From Chamaea fasciata (lineage: Eukaryota > Chordata > Aves > Passeriformes > Sylviidae): a DNA stretch of 64,000 nt. Below the pieces are notes generated by a model. It had not been told where the DNA came from and did no database searches. It was given only the letters and a program-made list of their open reading frames with translations. This document shows, one piece after another, positions 10,192-23,043 of the stretch. The stretch spans positions 110,657,745 to 110,721,744 of the forward strand of contig JARCOQ010000002.1 of assembly GCA_029207755.1 (NCBI GenBank), given 5' to 3'. Position numbers and translations under genes: made by a program. How positions within the stretch are numbered: position 1 is the stretch's first letter; each line of letters opens with the position of its first letter.

Positions 10192-13100
10192 TTTGTGAAA
10201 GGGCAGAAACCCAGATGCAAACCCAACAGAGATATGTTGCTTCTAAGTTATTTAGTTTAAAGCTAACTCAAGGAGAGCCATGGAAACTCCTCATAGAAAC
10301 CAGAATAAGCCTATAGAAAAATTAGTAAAGAAAAGCTTCAAAACTTGCTGTTAAACAACTATAATGAAACAGACAGATGTCCTGATTGTACTAATATATG
10401 ACAATATCCAGTCCCTACACCTTATCCATGCCCCAGCTTCCAGCATAAAATCATGAGTGTATTCAGCTATTTCAAAAAGACCTTGCCAAGATCAACTGTT
10501 TCATGTTTAATGCATGTTTTGTGTATCTCAGGTGAAGAAAACACAATAGAGTGGCAAATCTTACCCAGAAACTGCATTGCATTTCTGGATTTCCAGACCC
10601 ATCTTAGCCTCAAGCAAGGGAGAAGTTTGTACAGCAGTTAAGATGATTAACCATGACTGACGCCACATGCATCCTAGGCTGGAAGGACTGCTAAATCTCC
10701 AAATTTTGCCCAGTCATGTCACTGAAAGTGATTCCATACACCTGAAGAAGATTGCTACACCCAAATGTTTATTTTTCTGGTGATACTGGTTGACCTACTT
10801 TTGCCTACCAGGGGAAGTACAAGCTGTTCCTATCCAAATGTCCTGAGACCATCCCAGATGAGCTTTCCAACCTGTCTGAAACCCTGAATGTTCTGGGTCC
10901 AGCCTGACAGAGAGCTGAGCTCAACACCTTTGTGCTCCCTTTTCCAGCATCCTTTGTGTGCCTGGCTGCGGCTCCGAATTAAAACTATCTCTCACAAAAA
11001 GTAACCCAAGGATTCAATTTTGTCAGGAGAGAAGATGTGATAAGAATGTCGATGTTTTCCAGGGCACATAAGGGAGAGCTTCTGGTCCTGCTGCATGGCA
11101 GATCTCCTGCTGGGAACTTCTCTGGGAGAAAGGTGTGTAATTTTGTGGGAGCAGCATTAAGGATGAATTCAGCATCCACTACTCGATGTGAAATACCCCC
11201 TTGAAGCTGAATCCAGCTCTTCTCAATCTCCAAAAGAGAGAACTGTAGTTTTGCTAAGAAAAACGAAGCCTGTGGTCTCAGGGGATATGAGATACGTTTT
11301 TATTGTTAATTTGTATATTTGCCTTGCTGCCAATATCATCTAAAGCTATGTAGAAGGAACATATCTCGCATTTTTCTTTCCAAATTTGTTTTATTTGGTG
11401 TAAACACACTCTGAAATAAACCTGAAACCTGGGAGGGGTAGGAGGGGTGGAGGCTGTGCTTGAACCTTAACCCCATGAGTGTTCTTCTGAGCCCCATGGG
11501 CTCTGGCTGCACAGCCCACACAGGGCTCTCCAAATTGTCTCAAAAGACAAAATGATAAGGATCGATGTGGCTTGTAACCTCTTCCTTAACTTCCTTACTA
11601 TTGATGTTTTCTAACGAGAGATCCAAACTGTGACAAGGGAAATGAGTGAAGAAAGACCTTTCGAAAGAGGAGCAAAATGGGAGCTGATTCAAGCGTCTGT
11701 AATTAGCTAACGGCTGTGAATATTTATGAAATCTCCCAGCAGTGGCAGCGAAGTGCTGATCCTAGAGAAGTGGACACCCTCTTCCTTGATGTCTTTAATC
11801 CTTGCAGTCCCAGCTGCCACAGCTCGAGTGGTGGAAAACCCCACCCTCTTTCTGGCCTCTGATCAAAATCAATATTTCAGAGGAGAATGAAGAACAGCAA
11901 AGGAGTTAAACAAAAGTTCAGATAAGCATAACAAATACTGGAAAGATGAGATCCTCCAAGCAGAGTGCTCTAGAAAGCACTCCCGTTAATCTGGGCAAGG
12001 CTCTCATCAATTGCTCTGTGCAGGAAGAGCTATTCTTGGACTCATAAGGAGGTAAGGGATTTATTTCCTCAGCTGCATGGAGTCATGTTATGAGATATCA
12101 TTAAATAAGAATAATTAGGATTGGAACTTTCAACATACAAGATTTGTAGGTTTTCCTGTGTTTCCAGTCCTTTCCAGATATGCCTTTCCTAAGTGGTAGT
12201 CAGGATTTCTGTATCAATTTAACTATATAATCCTTAGAAGTAATGTTTTTATGTCTATGTGATAGGCGGCTGTGTTGATTTCCATTTGAGCATCTGTAGA
12301 TGAACTTGGTAATTAATGCTTTGGTGTGATAACACAATAAAATATTGAAGTGTATTTTAATTTGAGCAGTTCAGTGGTGGTCCAGCAACGTGGATTTCAT
12401 TTTCCTGGCAATACCTCAACTGCAGTTAAGACATATCCCAAAAAAAATGATGGTAAAATCCAGAGTGGTCACCTCAGGTTAATTGGTTTCATGGCTGCAA
12501 TGGCAATATGAAGAGCTTGCACTAACACACAGAGCTGAATTTTCAGGGTGTGGGAAGCAAGTGTGCAAAGGGTCTGATGATTAACTTTCTGGCACCAGTT
12601 GCTTTTCTGTGACACTGCAATCATTACTTCAGGCAAAAACAAATCATTTCGTTGCTTCATCGGCAGAAAAAAAAACCCTGTCCAGCTCCATCTTCTGCCA
12701 AGCCTGAGCCTTCTCTTTCTTTCTGTGCATATGGAGGGTCTGTGGCAGCACTGTGAGAGAGATCAGAATGAAGGTGCCAGGAGACCAGAGATCCCAGTGC
12801 CCAGCTGAGGATTTTGTGATGGGGTGGAGCCCAGGGACAGTGCATTCCACTGCAACATTTGAGATCTACTGAGGTGTTTAGTTTTGCAGAGTTACAAATA
12901 GGGTTTTTTCATTTTCAAAGCCCCAGTCTTGATTTCTTGTAAAGCTGACTGTTATTTATGTCTGGACCACAGCTGATCATTGCTAATTTTCATGCAGGGT
13001 TTGACTTTCCCTCCAGAGCTAAGGGTTTAATGCTTTTCTTCAAAGGCAGTGCAGATGGTTTATTGAGTGTCAGAGATCCAAGGAAGCTTAAATGGATAAA

Positions 13101-13515
13101 TTTAAAAATGAGACCCAGGACTTGAAGAGGCTGGCTGATTCCTAGTAGGCAAAGCCAAGTTAGAACATGGCCACTGCCACAGTGACCGTGGGACCAAACT
13201 GGATTGGAATCCTACAACTTCTACCTATTCCCACCCACCTTTTTACTGAATAGTGCTTGGGCTGACACTCATTTAGGCTCCCATTGATGCTACTGCTATG
13301 CCACAGAAAAACTGTCATACGCTTCATTTTAAAGTTCCTGAATCAGGAAGAAATAATCATTAATGGGAATGATTTATACGAAGCTGCTAATTGATGAGCC
13401 AGGAGAGAGCAGAACTTCTTTCCCGAAGAGCAACACTGAACAGGTCATGTCAGAAAGGAGATGTAATGTCACTGCTGTGAGATAACTGTTTTTAAATGCG
13501 GTTGCTTTGCTGCCA
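10192..13515. other. Gene-free unique DNA
   Basis: I see no gene in this block. A short hairpin, GAGTGCT at 11963-11969 and AGCACTC at 11976-11982 with a 6-nt loop, stands out but is small enough to be chance. The remainder is unique sequence with no tandem repeats or mobile-element ends that I recognise. Confidence 0.55.
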
Positions 13516-13612
13516 TTCATAGAGTCATAGGATGGTTTGGGTTGGAAGGGACCCTAAAGACCACCCAGTTCCCGTTCCCTGCCATGGGCATGGACACCTT
13601 CCATTAGAGCAG
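13516..13612 (-). mobile_element. CR1 LINE fragment, 3' end, reverse orientation
   Basis: The plus strand reads 'catagagtcataggatggtttgggttggaagggaccctaaagaccac', 'cctgccatgggcatggacaccttccattagagcagg', the reverse complement of a younger-type avian CR1 3' end. About 97 bp are retained. It stops abruptly at an A8 run at about 13629. Confidence 0.95.
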
Positions 13613-13930
13613 GTGGAAGAGAGCTAGAAAAAAAAAACCCTGTGGGAAGGCAGGTGTGGTACAGTGTGACAGGCAAGGTGGTGCTGAGCAGTCCTGGAAG
13701 TACAGGGAGCCACAGAAATGGGAAGATTCAAGGGGGAAAGGGTGGGACAAACACTCACTTTAAGCAGATGAAGAAGTTGCAGCAGATTTCCCTTCACCTG
13801 AGTAATTCCATGCCAAGGTACTTCCCCAAATGTACATCCTTGAGTGTGCTACATAAACATAGCTACACATTCTTCCCCAAAACCTTCCCAATAATTGCAA
13901 TGGTCCAGAATAATATATTGCAGCTATTAT

Positions 13931-13983
13931 AAAACTAATATTACCCTGTATCACAATAAAACTAATATTACTCTGTATCACAT
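13931..13983. repeat. Two-copy tandem duplication, about 27 bp
   Basis: Copies at 13931-13957 and 13958-13983 both begin AAAACTAATATTA and end CTGTATCACA, differing by one substitution and a 1-bp length difference near the end. This is a recent local duplication. Confidence 0.9.
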
Positions 13984-14308
13984 CTGCATCTCTTAAATGC
14001 ACACCATTCAAAATTCTTGCTGGTTTTGTCAGTCACGAGCTCAGGAACCCTTTCAATCCACGAAGAAGAATCATAAAAACTCTAAATCAGGTGTTTAGTT
14101 CTCCACAACCATGCCAGCTTGAAAGAAATTCAACCTCCCAGGCAGAGAGCCAGGTTTTGCTATTGCGAAAAATGGTTCTCCTGTATGTGCTAAGGGATTA
14201 GATGTTCCTGATTTTCTAGGCAAGGGCGCTGTTGGTTTTCCAATGGTGATAAAATGCAAATTTCACCCTTAAGTCTTTCTGTTGACAGGGAGAATAACAA
14301 TCTACCTC

Positions 14309-14355
14309 TGTGTGTGTGTATGTGTGCGCCTAAAAATTTTAAAAATTAAAATTTT
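14309..14355. repeat. (TG)n followed by AT-rich low complexity
   Basis: TG run with one A interruption at 14309-14326, then TAAAAATTTTAAAAATTAAA-type sequence at 14331-14355 that is nearly self-complementary. Confidence 0.8.
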
Positions 14356-15560
14356 CTGGGAAAGGGAGTGTAAATGGCTATGACCTCCCAAGATTTTTTT
14401 TTTTGAGACAAATATAGTAAATTGCAATAAAAATATACCTAAACTTTAAGTAACTTAAACTGTAGTGTTTAATACAAATATGGACATGCAGGCTGTGGCT
14501 CATCAAAGTATAGGGGCCATATTGACACGTGAAGTATTGGATCAAGAAATAAATTTTGCAGGATCAGAAACAGAGTCACAACACAAACAAAATAAGCAAA
14601 GTCCAATAACAGGAAAGGCAGAGCATCTGTAGTAGTTATGACTGATTTTCCATTGCCCTACATCCCAATTGGTAGCAATTAGGTGTGGCTATGAAATGCT
14701 GTTACAACACTAAATGGAATAGCTGGTTTGCACTGACTTGGCCGAACGTTTGAGCTGCTCGTGGTGGTTTAAGCTCTGCAGTCACAGAGGGATAAATTTG
14801 CAATTTGCAACCAAGAGCGTTCAGATTTTAGTGAATCAACACAAGCAAATTGACTTTTATTACCAATATTCCAAAAGTATCCTAGCCCTAGGACACATGA
14901 TGTCCAGAAGTGCCCTTACTTACAGCCTGCACCTGAACTGTCTTTCAGGACAGGATGCTGGATTGGCAGCAGGGCTTTCACCATTGCTTTTGGACAAGTG
15001 CTTTTGGAAAACCTGGGCACAATAGTCTGAAAGCTGATGCACAAACCAAATTAATCCCCTTTCAGCAGAATTGGTTCTCTGCCCTCACCTGTGGTGTAAT
15101 CAAAAACTAACCAGGGGGGTTAAAACATATTTTGAACTTGTGTCAGAGAAATGAGATGAGTTCAAGAGCTCTGCCCATCTGCCTGCAACGGGAGTGAAGC
15201 TCCCCAAGGCAAACCCCACCTGCATAAGGATGTTGAGCCTCTATTTCCCTTTGTAAGGTGGTGTCCACTTGCTTCAGATGGAGATATAGACAACTTTTAG
15301 CAAAAGGGACCCTGCCACGGTGCTGGCTAGAGGGAAATCCAAAACAGAAGCGTTTCTCTTGGATAGATTCTTCACTTTACGCAAAATGTGTTGTGACACA
15401 TTATCTCCTCACCATGTAGCAAAGTGTACTTTGCAGCGATTGAAGAAATTCAGTTAAATCCAGCCTGTACTTGTGTTCGGGTTCGTTATTTATAGCAAGT
15501 GTGGGAGTGTGTTGGCCCCTTCTGACAGCATATCATGGCCATCTTAAATCCTGAAAGCAC

Positions 15561-15579
15561 TTTTTTGTTGTTGTTGTTG
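15561..15579. repeat. T6 plus (GTT)4 microsatellite
   Basis: A short trinucleotide run, TTTTTT followed by four GTT units. No function is apparent. Confidence 0.8.
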
Positions 15580-17485
15580 CCACGGTAAATGCTTAAGAAG
15601 TTTAATCTTAAATTTATGAGTGATTTGGAGACCAGTCTGTTCATGACACATTAACAAAATTAGACCAGGAAACGTTTTGCTGAAAGAACTCTCGTGCTTT
15701 TATTAGGAGTGAGGTTGTAGGGAGTGTGCTCCCTGCTGTATGTGCTGCCAAGGCATGGCCTCCATGGCCCACAGTGATGCGTGTGGATGTGTTTGTCCAC
15801 GGTATTTCAAGAAAAAAATATTTACTGAACCAGCCTAAGAGCTTTAGGGAATCAAATCTCAGGGTGTTAGAGAGGACGCTTAGCATGGTATGAATTGGAG
15901 TTTCAACAGTGAGCATAGTCAGAGGCAAAAGGGTTAATTTTGCTTCAGGAAGAAGACATTGAAATAAATTTTTTTCTTGCTAATTAAATATGAAACTCAC
16001 TAACTGTATGCAAGTGTAATTTTCTTATCTTATTAGCCATGTTCATTTCTGAAGTGAATAACTACCAGCACTGGTACAGTATATGGGCAGAATAATAGTC
16101 AAACTGATTTTTACTTTAATCTCTGAATACAATTAGCATAATTTAAACTGTTATAAGCTACAGCAGATAGAAATCACATTATAGAGACTGTAGGTGGAGA
16201 GGTGGGTGGTCACATGCAGAGGGAAAACTGGAAGAGCACTTAAAATACAGCCGAATAATAAGCATTCAGGAGAATGTAAAGCTACATGGAGTTGAAAGGC
16301 ACATTATTTCAAGAGATGGGGGAAGAAAAGTGGATAATCACGAGCAAGGTTCAAGGACTTCTACTACCGCACTGTCTGATCCCAAGAAATGCTGTCGTAA
16401 GAGATATAGTTTCTACAACTGTTTTATGGGGCAGGAATCCCAAATTCCGTTTTCTGTCAGACGAGAGAACAGCCCAGTGGAGATGGAGAGATCACATCTT
16501 GCCTGACCAGATGAAAAGAGAAGAAGTCAAGATAGGATGGGGGAAGGAAAGAGGCAGGTCAGATGGGGAACCAGAGAGATGGACCATGGGTGTGAAGTGT
16601 GTGTTTGAGTGAGTTGTGCGTGAGAGCAGGGATAGAAGAAGGAGAAAGAAGAGAGAAAGAATGGGCTGAATGAGGAGACTGGGGCTGGAAATCCTGAATT
16701 GTAGGCTGGGACTGACTGAACAGACAGCACCAATGAGTGTGGGGAGAAAGTGACATGAACAAGGAGAAGAGAGGGGGCAAGTTGGTGAAGATAAACCCAA
16801 GCTTGAGGAGAAGGGTAAGAAGGTGCTGCCTGTAGCCCGGGATGCTCACATCATCCTACTCCTCTGCTGTCAGCAAATATCCTCTGAGAAGCCGTTATAG
16901 ATCACCTGCCACTGCAGCTGCTCAATGGAAAAGAAAGGATTACAGCTGAAATCTTGGGAAACATTCTGAATTCTTTTTCCTTTCAAATGCCTGCTTGCCC
17001 TCGCCATTTACATACTGTACTAGTTTCTGCAGTGTTTTTTGAGCATGTAACAAAATTAAGCCCAGGAATCTAGCCTGTCTAACCAGTAAGAATCTGACGT
17101 TTGCCATAATTAAATTTCTGTGGCCCCTTTTTAATTATTGCAAGGAAATCTATAGGATTTGCTATTTACTACAGAGTGGTCTGAAATGTTACCAAGCTCT
17201 ACAGCATATGTTAATCATGGGCTAAATTTTATCTATATCGTGACAATTTCCCCAGAACTTGTTGTTTGAAAAGAATTAGAAATGCTTCATCATAGTATGA
17301 CTGAGTTTATTCTGCAGCCAGGCCTTACTGCTGGAGTACAGAACACGTCTTTGATGTATTTTTCACATCAAATTGATGGATTTCCTATCAGAAAGACATT
17401 TCTGAAGTATAGAACATGGACCTCACTCCTCAGTGGCTGTTCCTTTGTTGCAGTGCTCTCTGCTCTCTGAAACTTCTTCCTACCC

Positions 17486-17504
17486 AAAAAAAAAAAAAAA
17501 AAAA
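17486..17504. repeat. A19 homopolymer
   Basis: Nineteen uninterrupted A residues. No retrogene body or polyadenylation signal is recognisable immediately upstream, so I do not call a processed pseudogene. Confidence 0.85.
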
Positions 17505-18605
17505 GCAATCTCTCTAGACTTAGATTCACTGCTACATAATAGAAGGTGTTGTCCACGAATGGCATTTGCAAAAGCAGCCTTCCAGCTGGGTGTCAGGCTG
17601 GAAGTCCGGTGACTTGGTCCCAGGTTGCCCAGAGATCTCCTACAGAGCTTTCATTCAGAGGTCAAAATATTCTGCTTTTTTGAATCAGCCCTACTTGCAT
17701 TTTTACAATGAATTAAGCACCACTACACTAAAGTATGGACTGGACTCTGTGTGTGTGAACAGAGATTGGCCAGAAAATCTTAGAATCACTAATTTAATCA
17801 ATGTATATCACCTCCAGAAGCATGTGCACTGAGCAGTGTTTGTAGATGAGCAGTACATGTAAAGTAAAAATCCATACATGCTGTGCAGCTGGACTTTTGG
17901 CAAAGATGACAGATGATGATACTTCCTGAGAAGACTTTCAAGGTCAGATTTTTGTTCACTCATTTAATATTGGCTGTATTAAATGCACCAAGAAAAAGCG
18001 TTGCAATTGCTCTGAAGCACTGTGATGCAAAAAAAAATTCAGCGAAGCCACTTCAGTAATTGTTTGGTGGGATTTTTTCTGTACTTAATAGACTTTTAAA
18101 TGAGATTAACCTTTAATGGACATACCTAGAAAACAGGTAGTGACATCTGTCTGAGAAAGAGACTTACAAATACACAAGGGTTTGTATTTCTAAAGATGAC
18201 AATGAAGGCAGCAAGTAAATCATGTTAGTGTATATTTAACACTCTCTAGTTCTGCTATTTGATTTAGAAAAAGATGTTATGAAAGACTACGAAGTGCTAA
18301 CGATGACAGCCCTCACCAAGCCCAAACTCTTAAGAAATAGCAGCAGTCCTGCAGCATTGCATTTGTCTGTCAGTGCCAGGGCTCTATATTTAACAAGCTT
18401 TCCCCAGCTCCCACACCCAGATGAATTCATTGGAATGCAGTAGGAAAGCAAGAGCTCATCTGATTCATTAGGAGTCTCATATGCAATTACCATCAATTAA
18501 AAATTCCTGCTAGAGCCACCGTGTGAATTTGGGTGTGCTGAAAGAAATGAAATCATCAGGATCTCTGTAAGCAGGACTTAGCTTTGCACTGAGCTCAGGA
18601 CAAAT

Positions 18606-18624
18606 GCAGATTTGATTAATCTGC
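18606..18624. other. Short perfect hairpin GCAGATT/AATCTGC
   Basis: GCAGATTTGATTAATCTGC has perfect 7-bp arms around a 5-nt loop and includes a TGATTAAT homeodomain-like core. It lies in a non-repetitive segment. It may be a palindromic transcription-factor site or chance. Confidence 0.6.
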
Positions 18625-21289
18625 AAAAATAATTAGCTGATGTGCCGACTTAATGTGTGGGATCCTCAGAGAACTGTGTCTGATGGAGTTTTATATCTTC
18701 CACTGCACAGTCTGTGACTTGCAACCAACAGAGCCAAAGAAAAGCTTCTCTATATTGGGAAGGTATTGAAAAAAAAAACCCAAACTGTTGTAACGACATG
18801 TTTTGTTGATATGAAATTATTTTCTCTTTCTTTTCACCAGTCACTAGGGAGGAAAAAGAAGTTTAGAGGTGGAAGTGTAATGACAAATGATTTATGGATT
18901 CCATTTTCACTGTATTCCCATTAAGATGGGTTGTAAACACTTTCCTTTCTTAGCCCAAGATCTTTCTGAGAATCTGTTCTGTTTAGGTTTAGCTTGTTGG
19001 ATTTTGAATAAGCTCTTCAAAAGACTGAGCAGCCCTTGAGCCAACCCAACAGAATGGAGGTGCCTCTGTCATAAATATTCATTGAAAATTTTTATCTTAA
19101 CATGAACTTTACCCGTGCAACTAATGTTTTAACACTACTGAATGTTTATGTCCTGTTGATTAAGCCTTTTATTAAAACTTTTGAAAAAATACAACAGAGC
19201 AATTCGAAGTATATGTATATATAATTTCACAAGCATTTTAGAAGTCTATACAATAAAACAAGCATGTGCTTATGCTATACTTGTTTATATTCACTATTCA
19301 CAAGAAGCAGCAAATTCTACCTTTGTCTGTAAAAGAGGATAATACCTAGATACCTAGAATTGTTGTTTTGTTTCTTTTTGAAAAATAAAAATGGTAAAAA
19401 CCCCCAAACTTTACCTGCGAGTACTTTAGAGCAAGAACTGCCATTTCTGTCACTGTTTATGTTCTAGTGGTGCCAAGAGGATTCTTTTGTTTAGGTCTTT
19501 AAAAGCCTATAATGACACGATTTCCACAGGTGGAAAGAACCCAGACCTCCACCAAAACCTGTAGGAGCTACACAAATCATAAACAGCCCTGAAGTGCAGA
19601 CTGATCTCAGACTGATCAGACTGATCTCAAAATAAAGATTGACAGATTCTTTTACTTCTTGCACAGTGTGACTTAGGACAAATAAGAGAGCCCAAACAAA
19701 TCCTTTTGGGTTTTTTTTTATGTTTGTTTTTGTTTTATTTTAATAAATGCGAGGTGGTTCAAAAACTTTGGTCTGCGTTTAAATGTTGCGTCTACTCCTT
19801 CTTGGAACACTGTGTAGAAATTTTTATGGAGAGAAAAAAAAAATCCAAATGTCTGCATTTTTATGAAGATCGTAATGTAATTTCCTTCATGCCTGCAGTA
19901 GTAGTTATTCTGTGGGGACAAGCAGGACTGGGATCCTCAAAAATCCATAAAGCTGATATTTAGACATCCCTATGTACTGAGACCTAACAATTAACTAAAC
20001 GTGGTAGAGGTCTCAAGGAAAACATTTGAAGTTAGCATAATATAGAAACAAGTATATTCTTATACAAAGAAAGAACAAGGAAGGGGAACTTACAGTTGGA
20101 GGACAAATCTGGTTTCATATAACTCAATTTTACCTGTACATTTTAACATTTTTCACTGTATAGGGTTTTGTCCAATGAGTTATCTACAAATAAACATATA
20201 CTGATTTTGCTTTTACATTAAAATCCCTTCAGGTAACAGGAGCAACCCAAATGGAAACCAGAAGTCAAAAATCTTGTTTCACTTACATGAACTAAGCATA
20301 GACTGATATTTTTCCTACTATTACCCTTTTTTATTTTATTTCTCAATAAAAAGGGTGCCAAGCTAGGAGATGTGTCAGCAAAGTACAGAGGTGGTTTTAT
20401 CAACAGTATGCATGCTGCTTTTTTGGAAATATATCTAGAAGATTTACTTCCTGGTATCTGCTCTGAACTTGTGTGATTTGCAGAAGAGAGTGGAGCTGAG
20501 GGGTGGGAGAGAAGCTATTTATTCAGGAACATTTGAGAATGGTTACCACGGTGAAAGAAACAAAAGACAAAAGATCCATTAATTTAATCATCTTTGATCA
20601 TTTGCAGGCTTTGTTTGGATGTGTTTGTATCTTGCAAAACTGAAGAGTGTGCAGACAATGCCAATCAGAAAGTCACTCTCCTCCCAGATCAATTTGATTG
20701 AATTCACATGAGGGGAAAAATAAGTGTTAGAAGCCAAAATCAGTGTGACACTGCTGATGTTCCAGGGGGAGCTGAAGTCTCCTCTATATCCATACGCTTA
20801 ATGTGTCTTGGGTCACAAGGCCAACAAATCAGATGTTTGCAGCCAGTTTAGAAAAGACTTTTGGAGCATTTTAAGAAAGGATGTTTTCCACTAAGGCAGC
20901 CAGTACCACATGGAAGAACCAAATAGGAAATAATATCATTGTCATCAGTGCTTGCAACAGGGGGTTTCAGAAGGGAGAAACTTCTAGAAACCTGGTAATT
21001 TCCTAGCAAGCTCTGCAGGCTTCTGACTAGCTTTTGGGCAAAGCTCTTGGTTTAAATTATGTTAATCTTCTTCACAGGGCAGGGATAAGCATCTTTCTGA
21101 TTACAAGAACAAAATAAGAAAATACTGGGACAAAGTCTCTGAGGACATAAATCAGTGCGATACCCTTGAAAGCCAACACACAACAGACAATTTCATTTGC
21201 TATCCAGCCTGTTCTAAAACAGGGAAAGAATGTTAAAATTCTGCTTTTTGTGCTGAGATTAAATCCTGCAAATTTGCCATGGAAACCAT

Positions 21290-21328
21290 TTCTTCTTTTT
21301 TTTTTTTTTTTTTTAATTTTTTTATTTT
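21290..21328. repeat. T-rich tract with T19
   Basis: A homopolymer of 19 T at 21296-21314 is followed by AATTTTTTTATTTT. Simple low-complexity DNA. Confidence 0.85.
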
Positions 21329-21399
21329 GCCTTCCCCTCCTTCTCACAGTTCAGGAATAGCAATTCTTTCAGAGATGGGAGGTTTGAGCATTGTGGTTT

Positions 21400-21443
21400 G
21401 GGGTGGGGGTTTTTTGGGAGGTGGGCTGAAGGGAAAAATGGGG
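21400..21443 (+). other. G-quadruplex motif, six G-tracts
   Basis: Runs of three or more G at 21400-21403, 21405-21409, 21416-21418, 21423-21425, 21431-21433 and 21440-21443 are separated by loops of 1, 6, 4, 5 and 6 nt. This satisfies the usual four-tract, loop-up-to-seven rule in several alternative ways. No promoter or gene is visible nearby. Confidence 0.75.
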
Positions 21444-22130
21444 AGCTCTGGAGGGGAAGAGGCCAGAATATGTTAACTCTCAAAAATGAGATCACATCCC
21501 CAAGGTCTTGGTGCTGAGTGCCAGCAAAGGACAGATGCTTCTAACAGTTGGAGCGTTGCAGCACGGAGGAGGGAGTCATCCTCCAGAAGCCAAGAAGCCA
21601 CCCTGGGAAGCAGGCAGACCTGGGATGACCCACTTCAGTGAGTGCCCACGTGGGGCTGCCAGGAGATGGAGCTCCCCTGGCTCCGAGGGCTGACTCACTG
21701 GCCCTGTTTGATCCCACTCTTACCACAGCAGCAGGAAGGCAACAGCAGGACAGCAGCCCTGAGTGTGGATAAGGTCAGGGTAGTTGTGGCAGGGAAGGAG
21801 GGCTGGAACCAGGGTCACCCCACATCTGCCACTCACCCCTGTCAGCCAGCAACCAGGCTTCTGAGCTCCTCACAGGAATGGGCAGGGTCTCCTTAGGCTC
21901 TCATTTTGGAGGAAAAATCTGATTTTCACAGCATGCCTGTGCTGCTGTTTTCAAAGCATGGGTTGCTTTTACCTCCATGCTCAAAATCACCTGTTACACA
22001 GTATCTCAATGGGTAATCGAAAGGTTTTAATACAAAAAGGCAAAGAGGAGGCCATGGGGAGGAGGTAAAAGAGAATGCAGCCAGAGTGGACTTGGTCCCC
22101 CACTGAATTACCTCATACGCAGTTCTGCTT

Positions 22131-22429
22131 ATAGAATCATTTAATCATTTAGACTGGAGACCATTGAGTCCAACCATCAACCCTGCACTGCCAGGTTCAC
22201 CACATTTGCATATCTTTTAAATGCCTTCAGGGATGGCAATTTCACCACTTCCCTATTCCCACAGGGCAGCCTGTTCTAATCCTTGACAAACCTTCTAGTG
22301 ACTAAATTTTCCCTAACATTCAATCTAAACCCCCCTGGTACAACTTGAGATAATTTCCTCTTGTGCTATCACTTATCAGTCAGGAGAAGAGGCTCATACC
22401 CACCTCACTAGAAGCTCCTTTCAGAAGCA
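22131..22429 (-). mobile_element. CR1 LINE fragment, 3' region, reverse orientation
   Basis: The plus strand begins 'tagaatcatttaatcatttagactggagaccattgagtccaacc' and continues with 'agggatggcaatttcaccacttccc', 'cagcctgttctaatccttgacaaaccttctagtgactaaattttcccta', 'ttcctcttgtgctatcacttatcag' and 'gagaagaggctcatacccacctc', which follow the reverse CR1 order over about 300 bp. Divergence is substantial and no frame is intact. A 12-bp or so insertion relative to the usual arrangement is apparent around 22255-22265. Confidence 0.92.
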
Positions 22430-22983
22430 AACTGGAGGTCCATTTTTCATGGGATACAAAACTGGAATCAATTTCATCCAGTTTTGATTCAGTGAGGACT
22501 TTACCTAGGTGACAGAATTGCCAGAGTAAATTGCCAGGGTCAAGCAGCCCCTTACCAGCCCTCTAACAGAACATTTGGGTCCATCTCCCTCTGTTCACCA
22601 TTTCTTGGTGTTTCCATTTCTTTCATCTGTTTCTTTCAGGTGGACTTACCATGTCCTTTTCTCCTGATGGAGCATTTCCTCATCCTTCTGTTGGCATAAT
22701 GTCATATCTGTTTTTTATACTGAATATGGGGAGTTTTTATGGCGCCTCATCAACCACACTGAATTTTCAGAATGATGTGTTCCTTCCTACTTTTACTCAA
22801 TCATACAGTAGACTTGTTCCTGACAGAAATGAGACATTTCAAGGATGACTACATGCTGTAGCAGCCTAGCACAAAATTACATCTTTCTGACCTGCTGTGT
22901 TTTAATGTGGTACCTTACTGACTTCCACAGTTCTCAGCTGTCCACCCTTTTCCCCTGAGGATGTCCACAAAATAGAAAGTTAG

Positions 22984-23043
22984 ATTCTCAAATACAACCT
23001 CAGCAAACACAACTTTCATTCTCCAACACAACCTCAGCAAAAC
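22984..23043. repeat. Two-copy imperfect direct repeat, 34-bp period
   Basis: ATTCTCAAATACAACCTCAG at 22984 recurs as ATTCTCCAACACAACCTCAG at 23018. It is a short, diverged local duplication. Confidence 0.75.

Larger units (their letters stand above)
13613..22130. other. Gene-free unique DNA with short simple repeats
   Basis: I see no gene. Contents are largely unique A/T-rich sequence, with a 27-bp tandem duplication at 13931-13983, simple repeats at 14309-14355, 15561-15579, 17486-17504 and 21290-21328, a purine-rich stretch near 16490-16830, a hairpin at 18606-18624 and a G-quadruplex motif at 21400-21443. Segments 18395-18660 and 20500-20720 have balanced composition and several homeodomain- and TCF-like words (for example CTTTGATC near 20592-20599), so they are places to look for conserved non-coding elements. 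Conservation cannot be seen from one sequence. Confidence 0.5.

Noticed and set aside
14722..15030. Possible solitary LTR: a unique-looking block with TTTATTA and sharp changes in texture
   Set aside because: I could not identify paired ends, a target-site duplication or a family I recognise.
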